A stretch of 64,000 bases of DNA from Streptomyces sp. XM4193. Its GTDB lineage: Bacteria; Actinomycetota; Actinomycetes; Streptomycetales; Streptomycetaceae. Made by a program: the position numbers and the translations under genes. The stretch spans positions 186,001-250,000 of the forward strand of contig NZ_JALLGK010000002.1 of the NCBI RefSeq assembly GCF_023072595.1. Direction: 5' to 3'. Shown here piece by piece: positions 1-8,639 of this stretch; positions within the stretch are counted from its first letter, which is position 1; every line of letters begins with the position of its first letter. The notes under the pieces were generated by a model, which saw nothing but the letters and a program-made list of their open reading frames with translations, searched no databases and had not been told where the DNA came from.

Positions 1-54
1 GGGAACGCCACGGCTGGACACCACCGGCCAGTCCGGACACCACAGCACCAACAC
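1..54 (-). CDS. imuB: ImuB-like Y-family DNA polymerase homologue, N-terminus only (partial)
   Basis: Only the first 18 codons are inside the window, running off the left edge. On the minus strand they read VLVLWCPDWPVVSSRGVP, which resembles the usual opening of actinobacterial ImuB proteins (catalytically dead Y-family polymerases that link DnaE2 to the beta clamp in mutagenic repair). The GTG at 54 is the likely start. A TTG at 63 is an alternative, and an in-frame TGA lies just upstream. The start sits about 20 nt after the stop of the imuA'-like gene, so the two are probably co-transcribed and share its SOS promoter. The call rests on a short peptide plus the neighbour. Confidence 0.6.
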   Translation of the reverse strand, partial: MLVLWCPDWPVVSSRGVP

Positions 55-74
55 CCGGCTCAACGCCGCTCACC

Positions 75-824
75 TCAGCCCACCACGCGCAGTGAGCCCC
101 GGCGGCGGCCCTCGGCGCCGGACCCGGACCCGTCCGCCGACCCTTCCGGGGGCAGGAGCACCGGTCCGCGCGCCGGCTCCGCCCCGTACGGCTCGACAGC
201 TCCCTGCGGTCCGGGGAGCCACAGCTCCACCGCGCGCTCCACGCCGCCCGCGCCCCGCCCGCCGACGGCCACCCGGGTGCGTCGACCGCGCAGCAGCCCG
301 TACCCCTCGCCGTCGACGCCCTGCCAGACGGCCCGGCTCACCCGCAGCCGCACCTCGGCCCCCGGCCAGTGGCCGGCCACCAGCAGCACCGAGCCGCTGC
401 GCCTGAGCAGCGCCCCGACGCGCCGTACGGTCCGGTCCGGCACGGTCGCGGGGCCGGCCGCGCGGCCCACTCCCCGCACGCCGGCGGGCAGCCCGAGCAG
501 CACCACCGGGACCGCCTCCACCGCGGTGGCCACCACCTCCGGCCAGCGGCGTCCGGGATGGTCCACCCACATCCCCGCGCCCAGGTCGAGGCCGGCGTCG
601 GCCGCGGCGAGCGCGCCGAGCTGCGGCAGCCCGACCACGGCCCATGCGCCGCCGCGCTCGGCCCCGACCGTCCCCGTCGCCTCCGCGGCCAGAGCCAGCA
701 GCAGTGGCAGGTCTCCACAGGTGCCGGCCGCGGTCCCAGGACGCAGACCGCCTCCGGGCAGCGCCGTGCCCAACCCTCGCGGTTCGGCGCGGTTTGCCTG
801 GTCAACGGTCTGCATGGCCCACAT
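75..824 (-). CDS. ImuA'-like protein of the SOS mutagenesis cassette
   Basis: This 249-residue protein is rich in Ala, Gly and Val, with a RecA-like feel (hydrophobic strands such as AWAVVGLPQLGALAAADAGL and VVLLGLPAGV) but no intact Walker A motif. Proteins of this kind precede imuB and dnaE2 in actinobacteria and belong to the mutasome for translesion synthesis. The ATG at 824 is favoured because a -10 hexamer GAGACT ends 6 nt before it, predicting a leaderless mRNA; a second ATG lies at 815. No Shine-Dalgarno sequence is visible. A perfect LexA box overlaps the promoter, so damage induction is expected. The C-terminal 40 residues are low-complexity. Function is inferred mainly from the downstream imuB start and the SOS box. 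Confidence 0.6.
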   Translation of the reverse strand: MWAMQTVDQANRAEPRGLGTALPGGGLRPGTAAGTCGDLPLLLALAAEATGTVGAERGGAWAVVGLPQLGALAAADAGLDLGAGMWVDHPGRRWPEVVATAVEAVPVVLLGLPAGVRGVGRAAGPATVPDRTVRRVGALLRRSGSVLLVAGHWPGAEVRLRVSRAVWQGVDGEGYGLLRGRRTRVAVGGRGAGGVERAVELWLPGPQGAVEPYGAEPARGPVLLPPEGSADGSGSGAEGRRRGSLRVVG

Positions 825-859
825 GACTCAAGTCTCGAACGCGGGTTCGAATTCGGCAA
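825..859 (-). promoter_or_regulatory. SOS promoter with perfect LexA box
   Basis: Positions 835-850 read TCGAACGCGGGTTCGA, an exact match to the actinobacterial LexA consensus TCGAAC-N4-GTTCGA. On the minus strand a -35-like TTGCCG (859-854), a 17-nt spacer and a -10-like GAGACT (836-831) frame the box, and the start codon follows 6 nt later. LexA bound here would cover the spacer and touch the -10. Confidence 0.85.
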
Positions 860-1036
860 GTCATCGATCCCCCGGCCGAAAGGCAAGATCAAGAACCCCA
901 TCTGCCGTATGCCGAACGGCAGATGAACCTCCTCCGTGAGCCCCCGGTGCGGGTCGGCGTGATCGAGGTCACACCTCGGGTCGGCTCATGGGGTGCGGGT
1001 TCCAGTGCAGGTCGCGCCGTGCCCGCGGCCGTCGGC

Positions 1037-1447
1037 TCACCCCGCGGCGGGGCTCCCGGGGTCCGCGGAGGCCCGCGCCGTGCCCGGCCCCTGCGGGCGG
1101 GGCGGCCACACCACCAGCGTGTGGTGCGCCGAGTCGTCGTCCAGGGTGACCAGCTGGCCGGGGAAGGCCCGGCGCAGTGCCAGGAGGTCGGCCTGGGTGA
1201 AGATTCCGCGCAGCACCACGGCCTGCCCTATCGCGTACACGGAGAGCGTGTGCGACGGGATGGGGCAGTTGCGCAGAAGCAGCTGCGGCGGTTCGGGCTC
1301 TCTGTCGGCCGTCGCGCGCGGCGGTCCCGACTGGAGGTAGTCGGCGAGCCTGGCCGCCTCGCGTCTCGCGTCCGCCAGCCCGCTCTCGTGCGGGTGCCCG
1401 GAGTCCTCCTCGACATGTGAATCCTGCTGACTGTGCCGGTATCCCAC
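1037..1447 (-). CDS. Conserved hypothetical protein (136 aa)
   Basis: I do not recognise the family. The GTG at 1447 is chosen because AGGGGG lies 5 nt upstream. Codon use is typical of the window from about residue 20 onward. The protein starts with a polar, acidic stretch and has a compact core at about residues 48-110 (LLLRNCPIPSHTLSVYAIGQ and LRRAFPGQLVTLDDDSAHHT). It has no signal peptide, membrane segment or recognisable catalytic motif, so it is probably cytoplasmic. It is a stand-alone gene, with the imuA'-like gene downstream on the same strand but separated by more than 200 bp that contain a promoter. An upstream in-frame extension to 1924 has poor codon use and was not accepted. 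Confidence 0.6.
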   Translation of the reverse strand: MGYRHSQQDSHVEEDSGHPHESGLADARREAARLADYLQSGPPRATADREPEPPQLLLRNCPIPSHTLSVYAIGQAVVLRGIFTQADLLALRRAFPGQLVTLDDDSAHHTLVVWPPRPQGPGTARASADPGSPAAG

Positions 1448-2140
1448 TGTTTCCCCCTGGGTCGGGATCGCCTGGGTGTTGCCGAACGTCGTGCCGGGTG
1501 CTGCGTCGAACGATGGCCGTGCGGTGCCGCGCGCGAGGACGTGCCCGGCCGTGCGGTGCCGATGCTCTGTCGGGCAGGGCTCGGCCTCGGGGCCCGCCGG
1601 ATCTCCGGGCTCGGGCCGCCGGGCGCGAACTCGGGTCGCCGGGTTCGGGCGTCGCCGGAATCCGGACTTGCCGGAGACCGGGCGCGGCTGCGTGCAGCCG
1701 AACGCCGGGTGTGTGGGGTGGCTGGTGCAAAAGTGACGGAAGATGCTTTGCGCAAGCGATGGTGAACGCCGGACAGGACGGTCTGCCGGGTCACCGGACG
1801 CCTCGGGCCGTGCGGTGGTCGTCCCCCTCCTGCGGGATTCGCCTCGCCTCAACCCCTCTATTCCCTGCGGGGGTTGAGGTGATTCCTGTACCGGCCCGGC
1901 GACTGTGCCGATTCCGCGACGCATGCCCGGCCGTCTCCGAACGAGGCAGCTCCGGCCGTGTGCAAGTCGCTGCGTTGGTGAATATGCCCCTGCTCGCGGG
2001 GGTCGGGTGCGGCCCGGCGACCGTCGGCCCGTCGTACGCCCGCGGGGTGGCGCTCACCGGGACGGCTCGACACACTCCGTACTCGGCGTGAAGGATGGTG
2101 ATCAGCAAGCGCCCGCACAGCCAGGAAGGACCACCACCGC
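1448..2140. other. 693-bp gap without a convincing gene
   Basis: Open frames here have unbiased third positions and no plausible ribosome site. The stretch probably contains the promoters of the flanking genes. An 8-bp palindrome TTGCGCAA occurs at about 1748. I see no RNA gene or repeat array. Confidence 0.5.
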
Positions 2141-2569
2141 ATGGCCACCACTCGTACCGCGCAGACCCACTGGGAGGGCAACCTCCTCGAGGGCAAGGGG
2201 ACCGTCGCCCTCGCCAGCTCCAACATCGGCACCTTCGACGTCAATTGGCCCGCTCGCTCCGAGCAGCCGAACGGCACCACCAGCCCCGAGGAGCTCATCG
2301 CCGCCGCGCACTCCTCCTGCTACTCCATGGCCTTCTCCCACGGCCTGCACGGCAAGGGCTACACCGTCGAGTCCCTGGACACCAAGGCCGATGTGACCTT
2401 CCAGCCCGGCGAGGGCATCACCGGTATCGCCCTCACCGTGCGGGCCTCCGTCCCGGGCCTCTCCGAGGAGGACTTCCAGGCCGCGGCCGCCGACGCCAAG
2501 GCGAACTGCCCCGTGAGCCAGGCGCTTTCCGGCGTCAAGAACATCACGCTCGACGCCCAGCTGGTCTGA
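2141..2569 (+). CDS. OsmC-family peroxiredoxin
   Basis: This 142-residue cytoplasmic thiol peroxidase would reduce organic hydroperoxides. It has the full OsmC fold length and both catalytic cysteines: Cys60 in AAHSSCYSMAF and Cys123 in ANCPVSQAL. The closest type is OsmC proper rather than Ohr, judged from the PEELIAAAHSSC block. The ATG is preceded by AGGAAGGA about 11 nt upstream. It is monocistronic, since the next gene lies on the other strand. It complements the oxyR-ahpCD locus in the same window as a second peroxide defence, though nothing shows shared control. Confidence 0.92.
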   Translation: MATTRTAQTHWEGNLLEGKGTVALASSNIGTFDVNWPARSEQPNGTTSPEELIAAAHSSCYSMAFSHGLHGKGYTVESLDTKADVTFQPGEGITGIALTVRASVPGLSEEDFQAAAADAKANCPVSQALSGVKNITLDAQLV

Positions 2570-2664
2570 GCCTGCTTCGGGCGCGGTCACGAGCCGCGCC
2601 CGAAGGGCAGCCCGTACGAGCACGCCCGAAAGGGCCGTACGAGCACGTCCGTACGGGGCGGCGT

Positions 2665-3135
2665 TCACCCCGTCCCGTACGGGCCTTCCTCCGGCGTACC
2701 GATCCGCACCCGGGACCCGCGGCGCAGCCCCCAGCGGGCCATCGCGCCCGCCTCCGCCTCCAGTACGCAGCGGGCCCTCGGCCGTACCCGCCCGAGCCGG
2801 CCCGGACGCATCGTCGTCACGGCCAGCACCCGCAACTCCCTGTCCAGATGGGCGACATCGATCGCGAAGCCCATCCGGAAGGTGTGCACCCCGCTGGCCG
2901 GCGTCAGCAGCATCGCGCCCTCGATCCCGTCCCGCCCCAGCAGGCCCCGGGTGCGGGCGCGGTAGGACGCCGCGATCTCCAGCGCCACCGCCGTCACGGT
3001 GTCTGCCGGTGGCTCGGCGGTGTCAGTGGTGCCAGTGGTGCCGGAGGTGTCGGCGGCGTCGATCCACAGCACCGCGCTGCCGTCGCACCATCGGCCGCGT
3101 GCCCACCCCGTACCGCCACTGCCGTCCCTGGCCAC
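2665..3135 (-). CDS. DUF192 family protein
   Basis: This 156-residue protein carries a DUF192 domain at about residues 55-150, with hallmarks such as ARTRGLLGR, GVHTFRMGFAIDV and the VLEAEAG turn. DUF192 proteins are small beta-barrel proteins of unknown function, often secreted in other phyla, but no signal peptide is visible here. The GTG at 3135 is preferred over the ATG at 3162 because GAGGAGG ends 5 nt before it. A short Thr/Gly-rich insertion (SGTTGTTDTAEPPADT) separates the first strand from the domain. It is convergent with the OsmC gene and divergent from the prepilin peptidase. Confidence 0.75.
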   Translation of the reverse strand: MARDGSGGTGWARGRWCDGSAVLWIDAADTSGTTGTTDTAEPPADTVTAVALEIAASYRARTRGLLGRDGIEGAMLLTPASGVHTFRMGFAIDVAHLDRELRVLAVTTMRPGRLGRVRPRARCVLEAEAGAMARWGLRRGSRVRIGTPEEGPYGTG

Positions 3136-3275
3136 CGCGTCCTCCTCGACTCTCCGCCCCACGGTAGTGCGGGAGTTGGCCCGGTGGGACCTGCGCGCCG
3201 TTCGCTCCTGCCCTCCGCGTCCTGCCCCCTTCGCGTCCGGGCCGAACTGCCCCGTGCGGTCCGTAGGCTCTGGCT

Positions 3276-4007
3276 GTGCTTGTGCTGCTGAGCGTGATCG
3301 CCGCCGGATACGGAGTGGCCGCCGGGCTGCTGCTGCCCCGCCCCGTCCACCGGCTCGCCGTCCCCGCCGACCAACCGTGGCGGACGACCTGCCCCGACGG
3401 ACACCCGCTGCCCGCCGGGCTGCTCGGGGCGGGCAGCTGTGCCCGGTGCGGCCCCGGTCGGCCCCACGGCCCGTCGCCCGCGCCGATCGCCGCCTTCAGC
3501 GCGACGGTGTGCGTGCTGCTCACCGTCACCGTGGGCCCCAGGCCCGAACTCACCGTCTGGCTGCTGCTGGTACCCGTGCTGCTGCTGCTCGCGCTGGTGG
3601 ACGTACGAGTGCACCGGCTCCCCGATCTCCTCACGCTGCCGGCCGCAGCCGGCACCGCAGCGCTGCTGGGCCTTGCCTCGCTGCTGCCGGACGCCGCGGG
3701 GAGCTGGCGCTCCGCCCTGCTCGGAGGGCTGGCGCTCGGCGGGGCCTATCTGCTGCTCTTCCTCATCCACCCGAGGGGGATGGGATTCGGTGACGTCAAG
3801 CTGGCGTTGACGCTGGGATTCACTCTTGGGTGGTACGGCTGGGCCGTCCTCTTCCTCGGCGCCTTCGCCGGGTTCCTGCTCGGCGCGCTGTACGGGGCGG
3901 CGCTGATCGTCGCAGGCAGGGCCCATCGGCGGACGCCGCTGCCGTTCGGCCCGTTCATGCTGCTGGGCGCGCTGGCCGGGGTCGCGCTCGGGGGACTCGC
4001 CGGTTGA
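3276..4007 (+). CDS. A24-type prepilin leader peptidase
   Basis: This 243-residue polytopic membrane protein carries both aspartyl protease signatures of the A24 family: the first Asp in LLALVDVRVHRLPD (about residue 108) and GMGFGDVKLA (about residues 168-177). Hydrophobic segments cover most of residues 75-243. The cytoplasmic loop has an incomplete zinc-ribbon-like set of cysteines (TTCPDGH and CARC). It would cleave type IV pilin-like leaders such as those of tad/Flp pili or secretion pseudopili, but no pilin or secretion gene lies nearby. The GTG start has no Shine-Dalgarno sequence. TAGGCT ends 6 nt before it, so a leaderless transcript is likely. A strong hairpin follows the stop. Confidence 0.85.
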   Translation: MLVLLSVIAAGYGVAAGLLLPRPVHRLAVPADQPWRTTCPDGHPLPAGLLGAGSCARCGPGRPHGPSPAPIAAFSATVCVLLTVTVGPRPELTVWLLLVPVLLLLALVDVRVHRLPDLLTLPAAAGTAALLGLASLLPDAAGSWRSALLGGLALGGAYLLLFLIHPRGMGFGDVKLALTLGFTLGWYGWAVLFLGAFAGFLLGALYGAALIVAGRAHRRTPLPFGPFMLLGALAGVALGGLAG

Positions 4008-4065
4008 ACTCGCGCCTGTTGCACCGAGCACGCCGCCGCAGGGGCTATGGTGGGAAACCCCCCTC

Positions 4066-4099
4066 GGGCCGGTCCGTAACCCCCCCCACGGACCGGCCC
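4066..4099 (+). terminator. Intrinsic terminator-like hairpin after the prepilin peptidase
   Basis: A perfect 12-bp stem (GGGCCGGTCCGT at 4066-4077 pairing with 4088-4099) encloses a 10-nt C-rich loop and is followed by GCTTTGT. It has the weak U-tail usual for Streptomyces. Confidence 0.7.
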
Positions 4100-4170
4100 G
4101 CTTTGTGTCCCGGGCCGGTCCACCAGGGGGCGCCAGGGGGCGCTCGGCCCCGGACGGACTCAGCCGGACC

Positions 4171-4263
4171 GCACGCCGGGTCCGCCCACGAAGCACACGC
4201 CGGGTCGCCACGGCCCGCACGCACGCCGGGTCCGCCCACGGACCGCACGCCGGGTCCGCCCAC
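4171..4263. repeat. Short imperfect tandem repeats
   Basis: The 20-mer GCACGCCGGGTCCGCCCACG occurs at 4171 and 4221, and 19 bases of it again at 4245, with a decayed copy near 4193. The units lie in the intergenic space between two convergent genes and do not code. The role is unknown; slippage-prone filler is the simplest reading. Confidence 0.55.
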
Positions 4264-4395
4264 AGACCTCACGCCGGAAACCGGCCACGGACATCGAGGC
4301 CGGACCCGACCACCGGCTCACCCCCGGACGCAGCCGGACGGGACCGGGGTCTCGCGGCGCTCCGCCCCCCGGGTCTCCGTCCGGCTCCGGCCCGA

Positions 4396-5475
4396 TCAGT
4401 CCTCGCTGCTGCGGGCCCAGATGTTCGCGCCCGGCGTGGACACCGCGAAGCCGTCGATCTCCGCCAGCTCCTCGTCGGTGAGCGGCGGACCGGCCAACGC
4501 CTCGACGTTCGCCTCCAGTTGACCCACGCTGCTGGCGCCGATGAGGGCCGAGGTGACCCGCTCGTCCCGCAGCACCCAGCTCAGCGCGAGCTGTGCGAGG
4601 GACTGACCGCGCCGCTCGGCGAGCGCGTTGAGCCCGCGCAGCTGGCCCACCACCGACTCGGTCAGCAGCCCGGGGTCGAGGGACTTGCCCTGGCTGGCCC
4701 TGGAACCCTCGGGAACGCCCTGCAGATAACGGTCGGTCAGCAGACCCTGGGCGAGCGGAGCGAAGCAGATGCAGCCCATGCCCTCCTCCTGGAGCGTGTC
4801 CAGCAGGCCGTCGTCCTCGATCCAGCGGTTGAGCATGGAGTACGAGGGCTGGTGGATCAGCGGACGCACCCCCATCTCCCGCAGCAGCGCCGCGGCCTCG
4901 GCGGTGCGCTGGGAGTTGTACGAGGACAGACCCACGTACAGCGCCTTGCCCTGCTGGACGGCGGAGGCGAGCGCCCCCATCGTCTCCTCCAGCGGGGTGT
5001 CGGGGTCGAAGCGGTGGGAGTAGAAGATGTCGACGTAATCCAGGCCCATCCGCTCCAGCGAGGCGTCCAGCGAGGAGAGCAGGTACTTGCGCGAGCCCCA
5101 CTCGCCGTACGGGCCGGGGTGCATCAGATAGCCGGCCTTGGTGGAGACCACGATCTCGTCGCGGTAGCCGCGGAAGTCCTGGGCGAAGATCTGGCCGAAG
5201 TTCCGCTCGGCCGAACCGGCCGGCGGGCCGTAGTTGTTCGCCAGGTCGAAGTGGGTGACGCCCAGGTCGAAGGCGCGGCGCAGAATCGCGCGCTGCCCGG
5301 CCAGCGCGCGGTCGTCACCGAAGTTGTGCCACAGTCCCAGGGAGATCTTCGGGAGCAGCAGGCCGCTGCGCCCGCTGCGGCGGTAGGTCATGCCCGGACT
5401 GTCCGGGTTCTCGAAGGCGCCGTAGCGTGAGTCGTCGGCGCGGTAGTGCGGGTGATCGGCAGAGGATTCGCTCAT
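4396..5475 (-). CDS. Aldo/keto reductase (YghZ/L-glyceraldehyde 3-phosphate reductase type)
   Basis: This 359-residue NADPH-dependent reductase has an (alpha/beta)8 barrel. The catalytic Asp and Tyr are in HFDLANNYGPP, the Lys in VSTKAGYLMHPGPYG and the His in YVDIFYSHRFD, and the C-terminal cofactor loop reads TSALIGASSVGQLEANV. The long insert with GSRKYLLSSL and the overall length fit the YghZ/Kv-beta-like branch, which reduces glyceraldehyde 3-phosphate and methylglyoxal-type aldehydes. The ATG at 5475 is preferred: a -10-like GATACT lies 9 nt upstream, so the alternative GTG at 5505 may not be transcribed. It is divergent from the prenyl synthase gene. Confidence 0.88.
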   Translation of the reverse strand: MSESSADHPHYRADDSRYGAFENPDSPGMTYRRSGRSGLLLPKISLGLWHNFGDDRALAGQRAILRRAFDLGVTHFDLANNYGPPAGSAERNFGQIFAQDFRGYRDEIVVSTKAGYLMHPGPYGEWGSRKYLLSSLDASLERMGLDYVDIFYSHRFDPDTPLEETMGALASAVQQGKALYVGLSSYNSQRTAEAAALLREMGVRPLIHQPSYSMLNRWIEDDGLLDTLQEEGMGCICFAPLAQGLLTDRYLQGVPEGSRASQGKSLDPGLLTESVVGQLRGLNALAERRGQSLAQLALSWVLRDERVTSALIGASSVGQLEANVEALAGPPLTDEELAEIDGFAVSTPGANIWARSSED

Positions 5476-5585
5476 ACCTTCGTGAGTATCACGGACCTGT
5501 GACACTTCTGGGTCGGTTCGCCTGCCCGAATGCCGTTAGGCTGCTGTGGGTTTGAGCAGGACGGGGGCAGGGAAAGGCGGACGAC

Positions 5586-6356
5586 TTGTTGAAGGCGAAG
5601 CTGCGCGATCTCGTGGTTCGTGCCTACTCCCGCAGGGTGGAGGGGCGGCTCGATCACACCCACGTCCCCGCCCACATCGGCGTCATCCTGGACGGCAACC
5701 GCCGCTGGGCCAAGGCCTCGGGCGGTACGACCGAGCAGGGGCACCGGGCGGGCGCCGAGAAGATCCAGGAGCTGCTGACCTGGTGCGCGGAGACCGACGT
5801 CCGGGTCGTCACGCTCTGGCTGCTGTCCACCGACAACTTCGACCGCCCCGCCGAGGAGCTGACCCCGCTGCTCGGCATCATCGAGGACACGGTCCGCGAT
5901 CTGGCGAACGACGGCCGCTGGCGGGTGCACCACGTGGGCACCCTGGACCTGCTGCCGGACCACACCCAGCGGGTGATCAAGGAGGCCGAGGAGCAGGCGG
6001 GCGACCGCGAGGGCATCCTGGTCAACGTCGCGGTGGGCTACGGCGGACGCCAGGAGATCGCCGACGCCGTGCGCTCCCTGCTGGCCGAACGCGCGGCGCA
6101 GGGCGCGACGCTGGACGAGCTCGCCGAGACCCTGGAGGTCCGGGACATCGCCCAGCACCTCTACACCAGCGGCCAGCCCGACCCCGACCTCGTGATCCGC
6201 ACCAGCGGCGAGCAGCGGCTCTCGGGCTTCATGCTCTGGCAGAGCGCCCACTCCGAGTACTACTTCTGCGACGTCTTCTGGCCCGCCTTCCGCAAGGTGG
6301 ACTTCCTGCGCGCGCTGCGCGACTACGCCGTGCGCCACCGCCGCTACGGCTCCTGA
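5586..6356 (+). CDS. uppS: Short-chain Z-isoprenyl diphosphate synthase (UppS family)
   Basis: This 256-residue cis-prenyltransferase condenses isopentenyl diphosphate onto an allylic primer and feeds polyprenyl carrier synthesis for the cell wall. The catalytic Asp36 is in VILDGNRRWA. The C-terminal pyrophosphate-binding arginines are in PDLVIRTSGEQRLSGFMLWQ, and YYFCDVFWPAF closes the domain. The sequence style matches the short-chain actinobacterial enzymes (Rv1086-like) rather than the decaprenyl synthase. Translation probably begins at TTG (5586 or 5589), with AAAGG 8 nt upstream. The PhoH gene follows in the same direction after about 450 bp. Confidence 0.9.
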   Translation: MLKAKLRDLVVRAYSRRVEGRLDHTHVPAHIGVILDGNRRWAKASGGTTEQGHRAGAEKIQELLTWCAETDVRVVTLWLLSTDNFDRPAEELTPLLGIIEDTVRDLANDGRWRVHHVGTLDLLPDHTQRVIKEAEEQAGDREGILVNVAVGYGGRQEIADAVRSLLAERAAQGATLDELAETLEVRDIAQHLYTSGQPDPDLVIRTSGEQRLSGFMLWQSAHSEYYFCDVFWPAFRKVDFLRALRDYAVRHRRYGS

Positions 6357-6807
6357 GCGAGCGCGGCACGTACGGCTGCGCACACCCGGCTCCGTACGCC
6401 CGACGCCGCTCACCGGCTCCGCGCGCCGCTCACCCGCCGCGCCCGGGCGGACGCCCGGCCAACCCGCGCTCCCTCCCGCCCTCTGACCCCGCGCCACCCG
6501 CCCCGCGCCCGCCCGGCGACCGCCGTGCGGGCGTCGGCCATGCCTGTGGCACATGGAGGAGGGGGACCGCCTGTCCGCATGGTCGCAGGAGTTAACGGGA
6601 ATACCCCTCCCAGGCCGACGCGTCGACCAGGGGCGCCGGCCAGGCGGGAGGCCCTTTGCGCACCACGGAATGCCGCACACCGGTGCGGTGGACGGGGAGG
6701 GCCGGAGTCCGGCCCCTGCAAGAAGGGCCGGGCCCGGCCGCAACGTCCGTGTCAGCTCTCCGCGAGCTCATCGCGTCCCGACCTCATCCGAGGGGGTTCG
6801 TCCTTCC
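6357..6807. other. 451-bp gap upstream of the PhoH gene
   Basis: No open frame with Streptomyces-like third-position bias and a ribosome site is present. GC-rich self-complementary stretches occur at about 6700-6740 (GGCCGGAGTCCGGCC). The interval probably holds the phoH promoter and a long leader. Confidence 0.4.
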
Positions 6808-8130
6808 GTGGTGAACAGCAAGAAGCGCCGCGACAACGACCGGCGCACGTATGTCATCGACACCAGCGTCCTGCTCGCCGATCCCGCGGCAATGCTGCGC
6901 TTCGACGAGCACGAAGTGGTGCTGCCCGTCATCGTGATCACAGAGTTGGAGGCCAAGCGCCACCATCCGGAGCTGGGCTACTTCGCACGGCAGGCCCTGC
7001 GCACGCTCGACGAGTACCGCGTCCGCTTCGGCCGGCTCGACGAGCCGATCCCGCTGGGGGAGGTGGGCGGGACACTGCGGGTCGAGCTGAACAACACGGA
7101 CCCCGGGGTGCTGCCCGCCGGTTTCCGCCTCGGTGACAACGACTCGCGCATCCTCGCCGTGGCGCGCAACCTCCAGGCGCAGGGATACGACGTCACCGTC
7201 GTCTCCAAGGACCTGCCGCTGCGCATCAAGGCGTCCTCGATCGGACTGCTGGCGGAGGAGTACCGGGCCGAGCTCGCCATCACGGAGAGCGGATGGACCG
7301 GTATCCGGGAGCTGACGCTGCCGGGCGAGGACATCGACGAGCTCTTCGCGGCGGAGACGCTCTCCACTCCGGAGGCCGACGAACTGCCGGTCCACACCGG
7401 GCTGGTGCTCCAGTCGGAGAAGGGCAAGGCGCTCGGCCGGGTGACCGCGGACGGCCGGGTCAGGCTCGTGCGCGGCGACCGCGAGGCGTTCGGCATCCAC
7501 GGCCGCAGCGCCGAGCAGCGCATCGCCCTGGATCTGTTGCTCGATCCCGACGTCGGCATCCTCTCGATGGGCGGCAGGGCGGGCACGGGCAAATCGGCGC
7601 TGGCGCTGTGCGCGGGACTGGAAGCGGTGCTGGAGCGGCGCCAGCACCGCAAGGTGATGGTGTTCCGCCCGCTGTACGCGGTCGGCGGCCAGGATCTGGG
7701 CTATCTCCCGGGCACGGCCGACGAGAAGATGAACCCCTGGGCGCAGGCGGTCTTCGACACGCTCTCGGCGGTCACCAGCCGGGACGTCATCGAAGAGGTG
7801 GTGGCCCGCGGCATGTTGGAGGTGCTGCCGCTCACCCACATCAGGGGCCGTTCCCTGCACGACGCCTTCGTGATCGTCGACGAGGCCCAATCACTGGAGC
7901 GCAACGTCCTGTTGACGGTGCTCTCCCGGATCGGGCAGGGATCGCGGGTGGTGCTCACCCACGACGTCGCCCAGCGCGACAACCTGCGGGTGGGCCGTTA
8001 CGACGGCGTGGTGGCGGTGGTCGAGAAGCTCAAGGGCCATCCGCTCTTCGCCCACATCACCCTGACCCGCTCCGAGCGTTCGCCGATCGCCGCGATGGTG
8101 ACGGAGATGCTGGAGGAGGGCCGGCTCTAG
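6808..8130 (+). CDS. PhoH2-type PIN-domain/PhoH ATPase
   Basis: This 440-residue fusion combines an N-terminal PIN ribonuclease domain and a C-terminal PhoH ATPase, the architecture called PhoH2, reported as an RNA helicase/RNase in mycobacteria. PIN acidic residues are visible in YVIDTSVLL (Asp18), ITELEAKR (Glu46), LGDNDSR (about Asp110-112) and [10 protein letters not shown]. The ATPase has Walker A GRAGTGKS at 256-263 and Walker B in [11 protein letters not shown]. Two adjacent GTG codons (6808, 6811) follow AGGGGG by 11 nt or more. Unlike vapBC-linked PhoH2 genes, no separate antitoxin is visible upstream. It is cytoplasmic and probably involved in RNA turnover. Confidence 0.9.
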   Translation: MVNSKKRRDNDRRTYVIDTSVLLADPAAMLRFDEHEVVLPVIVITELEAKRHHPELGYFARQALRTLDEYRVRFGRLDEPIPLGEVGGTLRVELNNTDPGVLPAGFRLGDNDSRILAVARNLQAQGYDVTVVSKDLPLRIKASSIGLLAEEYRAELAITESGWTGIRELTLPGEDIDELFAAETLSTPEADELPVHTGLVLQSEKGKALGRVTADGRVRLVRGDREAFGIHGRSAEQRIALDLLLDPDVGILSMGGRAGTGKSALALCAGLEAVLERRQHRKVMVFRPLYAVGGQDLGYLPGTADEKMNPWAQAVFDTLSAVTSRDVIEEVVARGMLEVLPLTHIRGRSLHDAFVIVDEAQSLERNVLLTVLSRIGQGSRVVLTHDVAQRDNLRVGRYDGVVAVVEKLKGHPLFAHITLTRSERSPIAAMVTEMLEEGRL

Positions 8131-8639
8131 GGATACGGGCCTGCGGGCGCTCCGGAGTCCGGTCCGAGGGCCGTCTCCGGCGTCCGGTCCGCCGGCCGGG
8201 AAGCAGCGGAGCGGGGTGTCCACCGGGAGGTGGGCGCCCCGCTTCCGGCCGTTTCGGGGGTGTGTTCTGTGTCGCGTTCGGCAGGGGCGGCCACGGGGCA
8301 GCGCCGGGTGCGCCGGCTCGTCGAAGCCGCCCGCGCACGCCTTCCGCCGTCCTGGTCGGTCTGTGCCCGTCGGCCGTGCCGAACTTCCGTTTTGTGCCGG
8401 TAGTTGGTGCGGTGTCAGTTCGCCAACCGGTTCGCGAATCACCCGGAAGTGTATAAACGGTCCTGGCTCGCACCGTGCCCAACTCGGCGGCCGGGCACCC
8501 TAGTCGGGTCCGGGGGCAACGCGCACGCGTTTCCGCGGCGGATCCAGCTCAAACAGTGTGTGACCTATCCCACTCTGCCGAGAATTGCCTCAACCCTCAG
8601 CCGTCCGGCTAGGGTGTGGATCCTGTCAGGCCCCGCATA
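8131..8639. other. Gap with a 20-bp palindrome
   Basis: No gene is seen. At 8419-8438 TTCGCCAACC is followed by GGTTCGCGAA, a 20-bp inverted repeat with one mismatched pair. An AT-richer patch GTGTATAAAC follows at about 8449. A promoter-like TTGCCT and TAGGGT pair lies near 8584-8616 with 19 nt between them, and could drive the transglycosylase gene. Confidence 0.45.

Noticed and set aside
841..860. GGTTCGAATTC resembles a tRNA T-loop
   Set aside because: The flanks cannot form a T-arm or acceptor stem, and no D or anticodon arms are found. The sequence is explained by the LexA box.
1791..2108. 105-residue minus-strand open frame
   Set aside because: No third-position bias, no ribosome site and no recognisable motif. 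Treated as intergenic.
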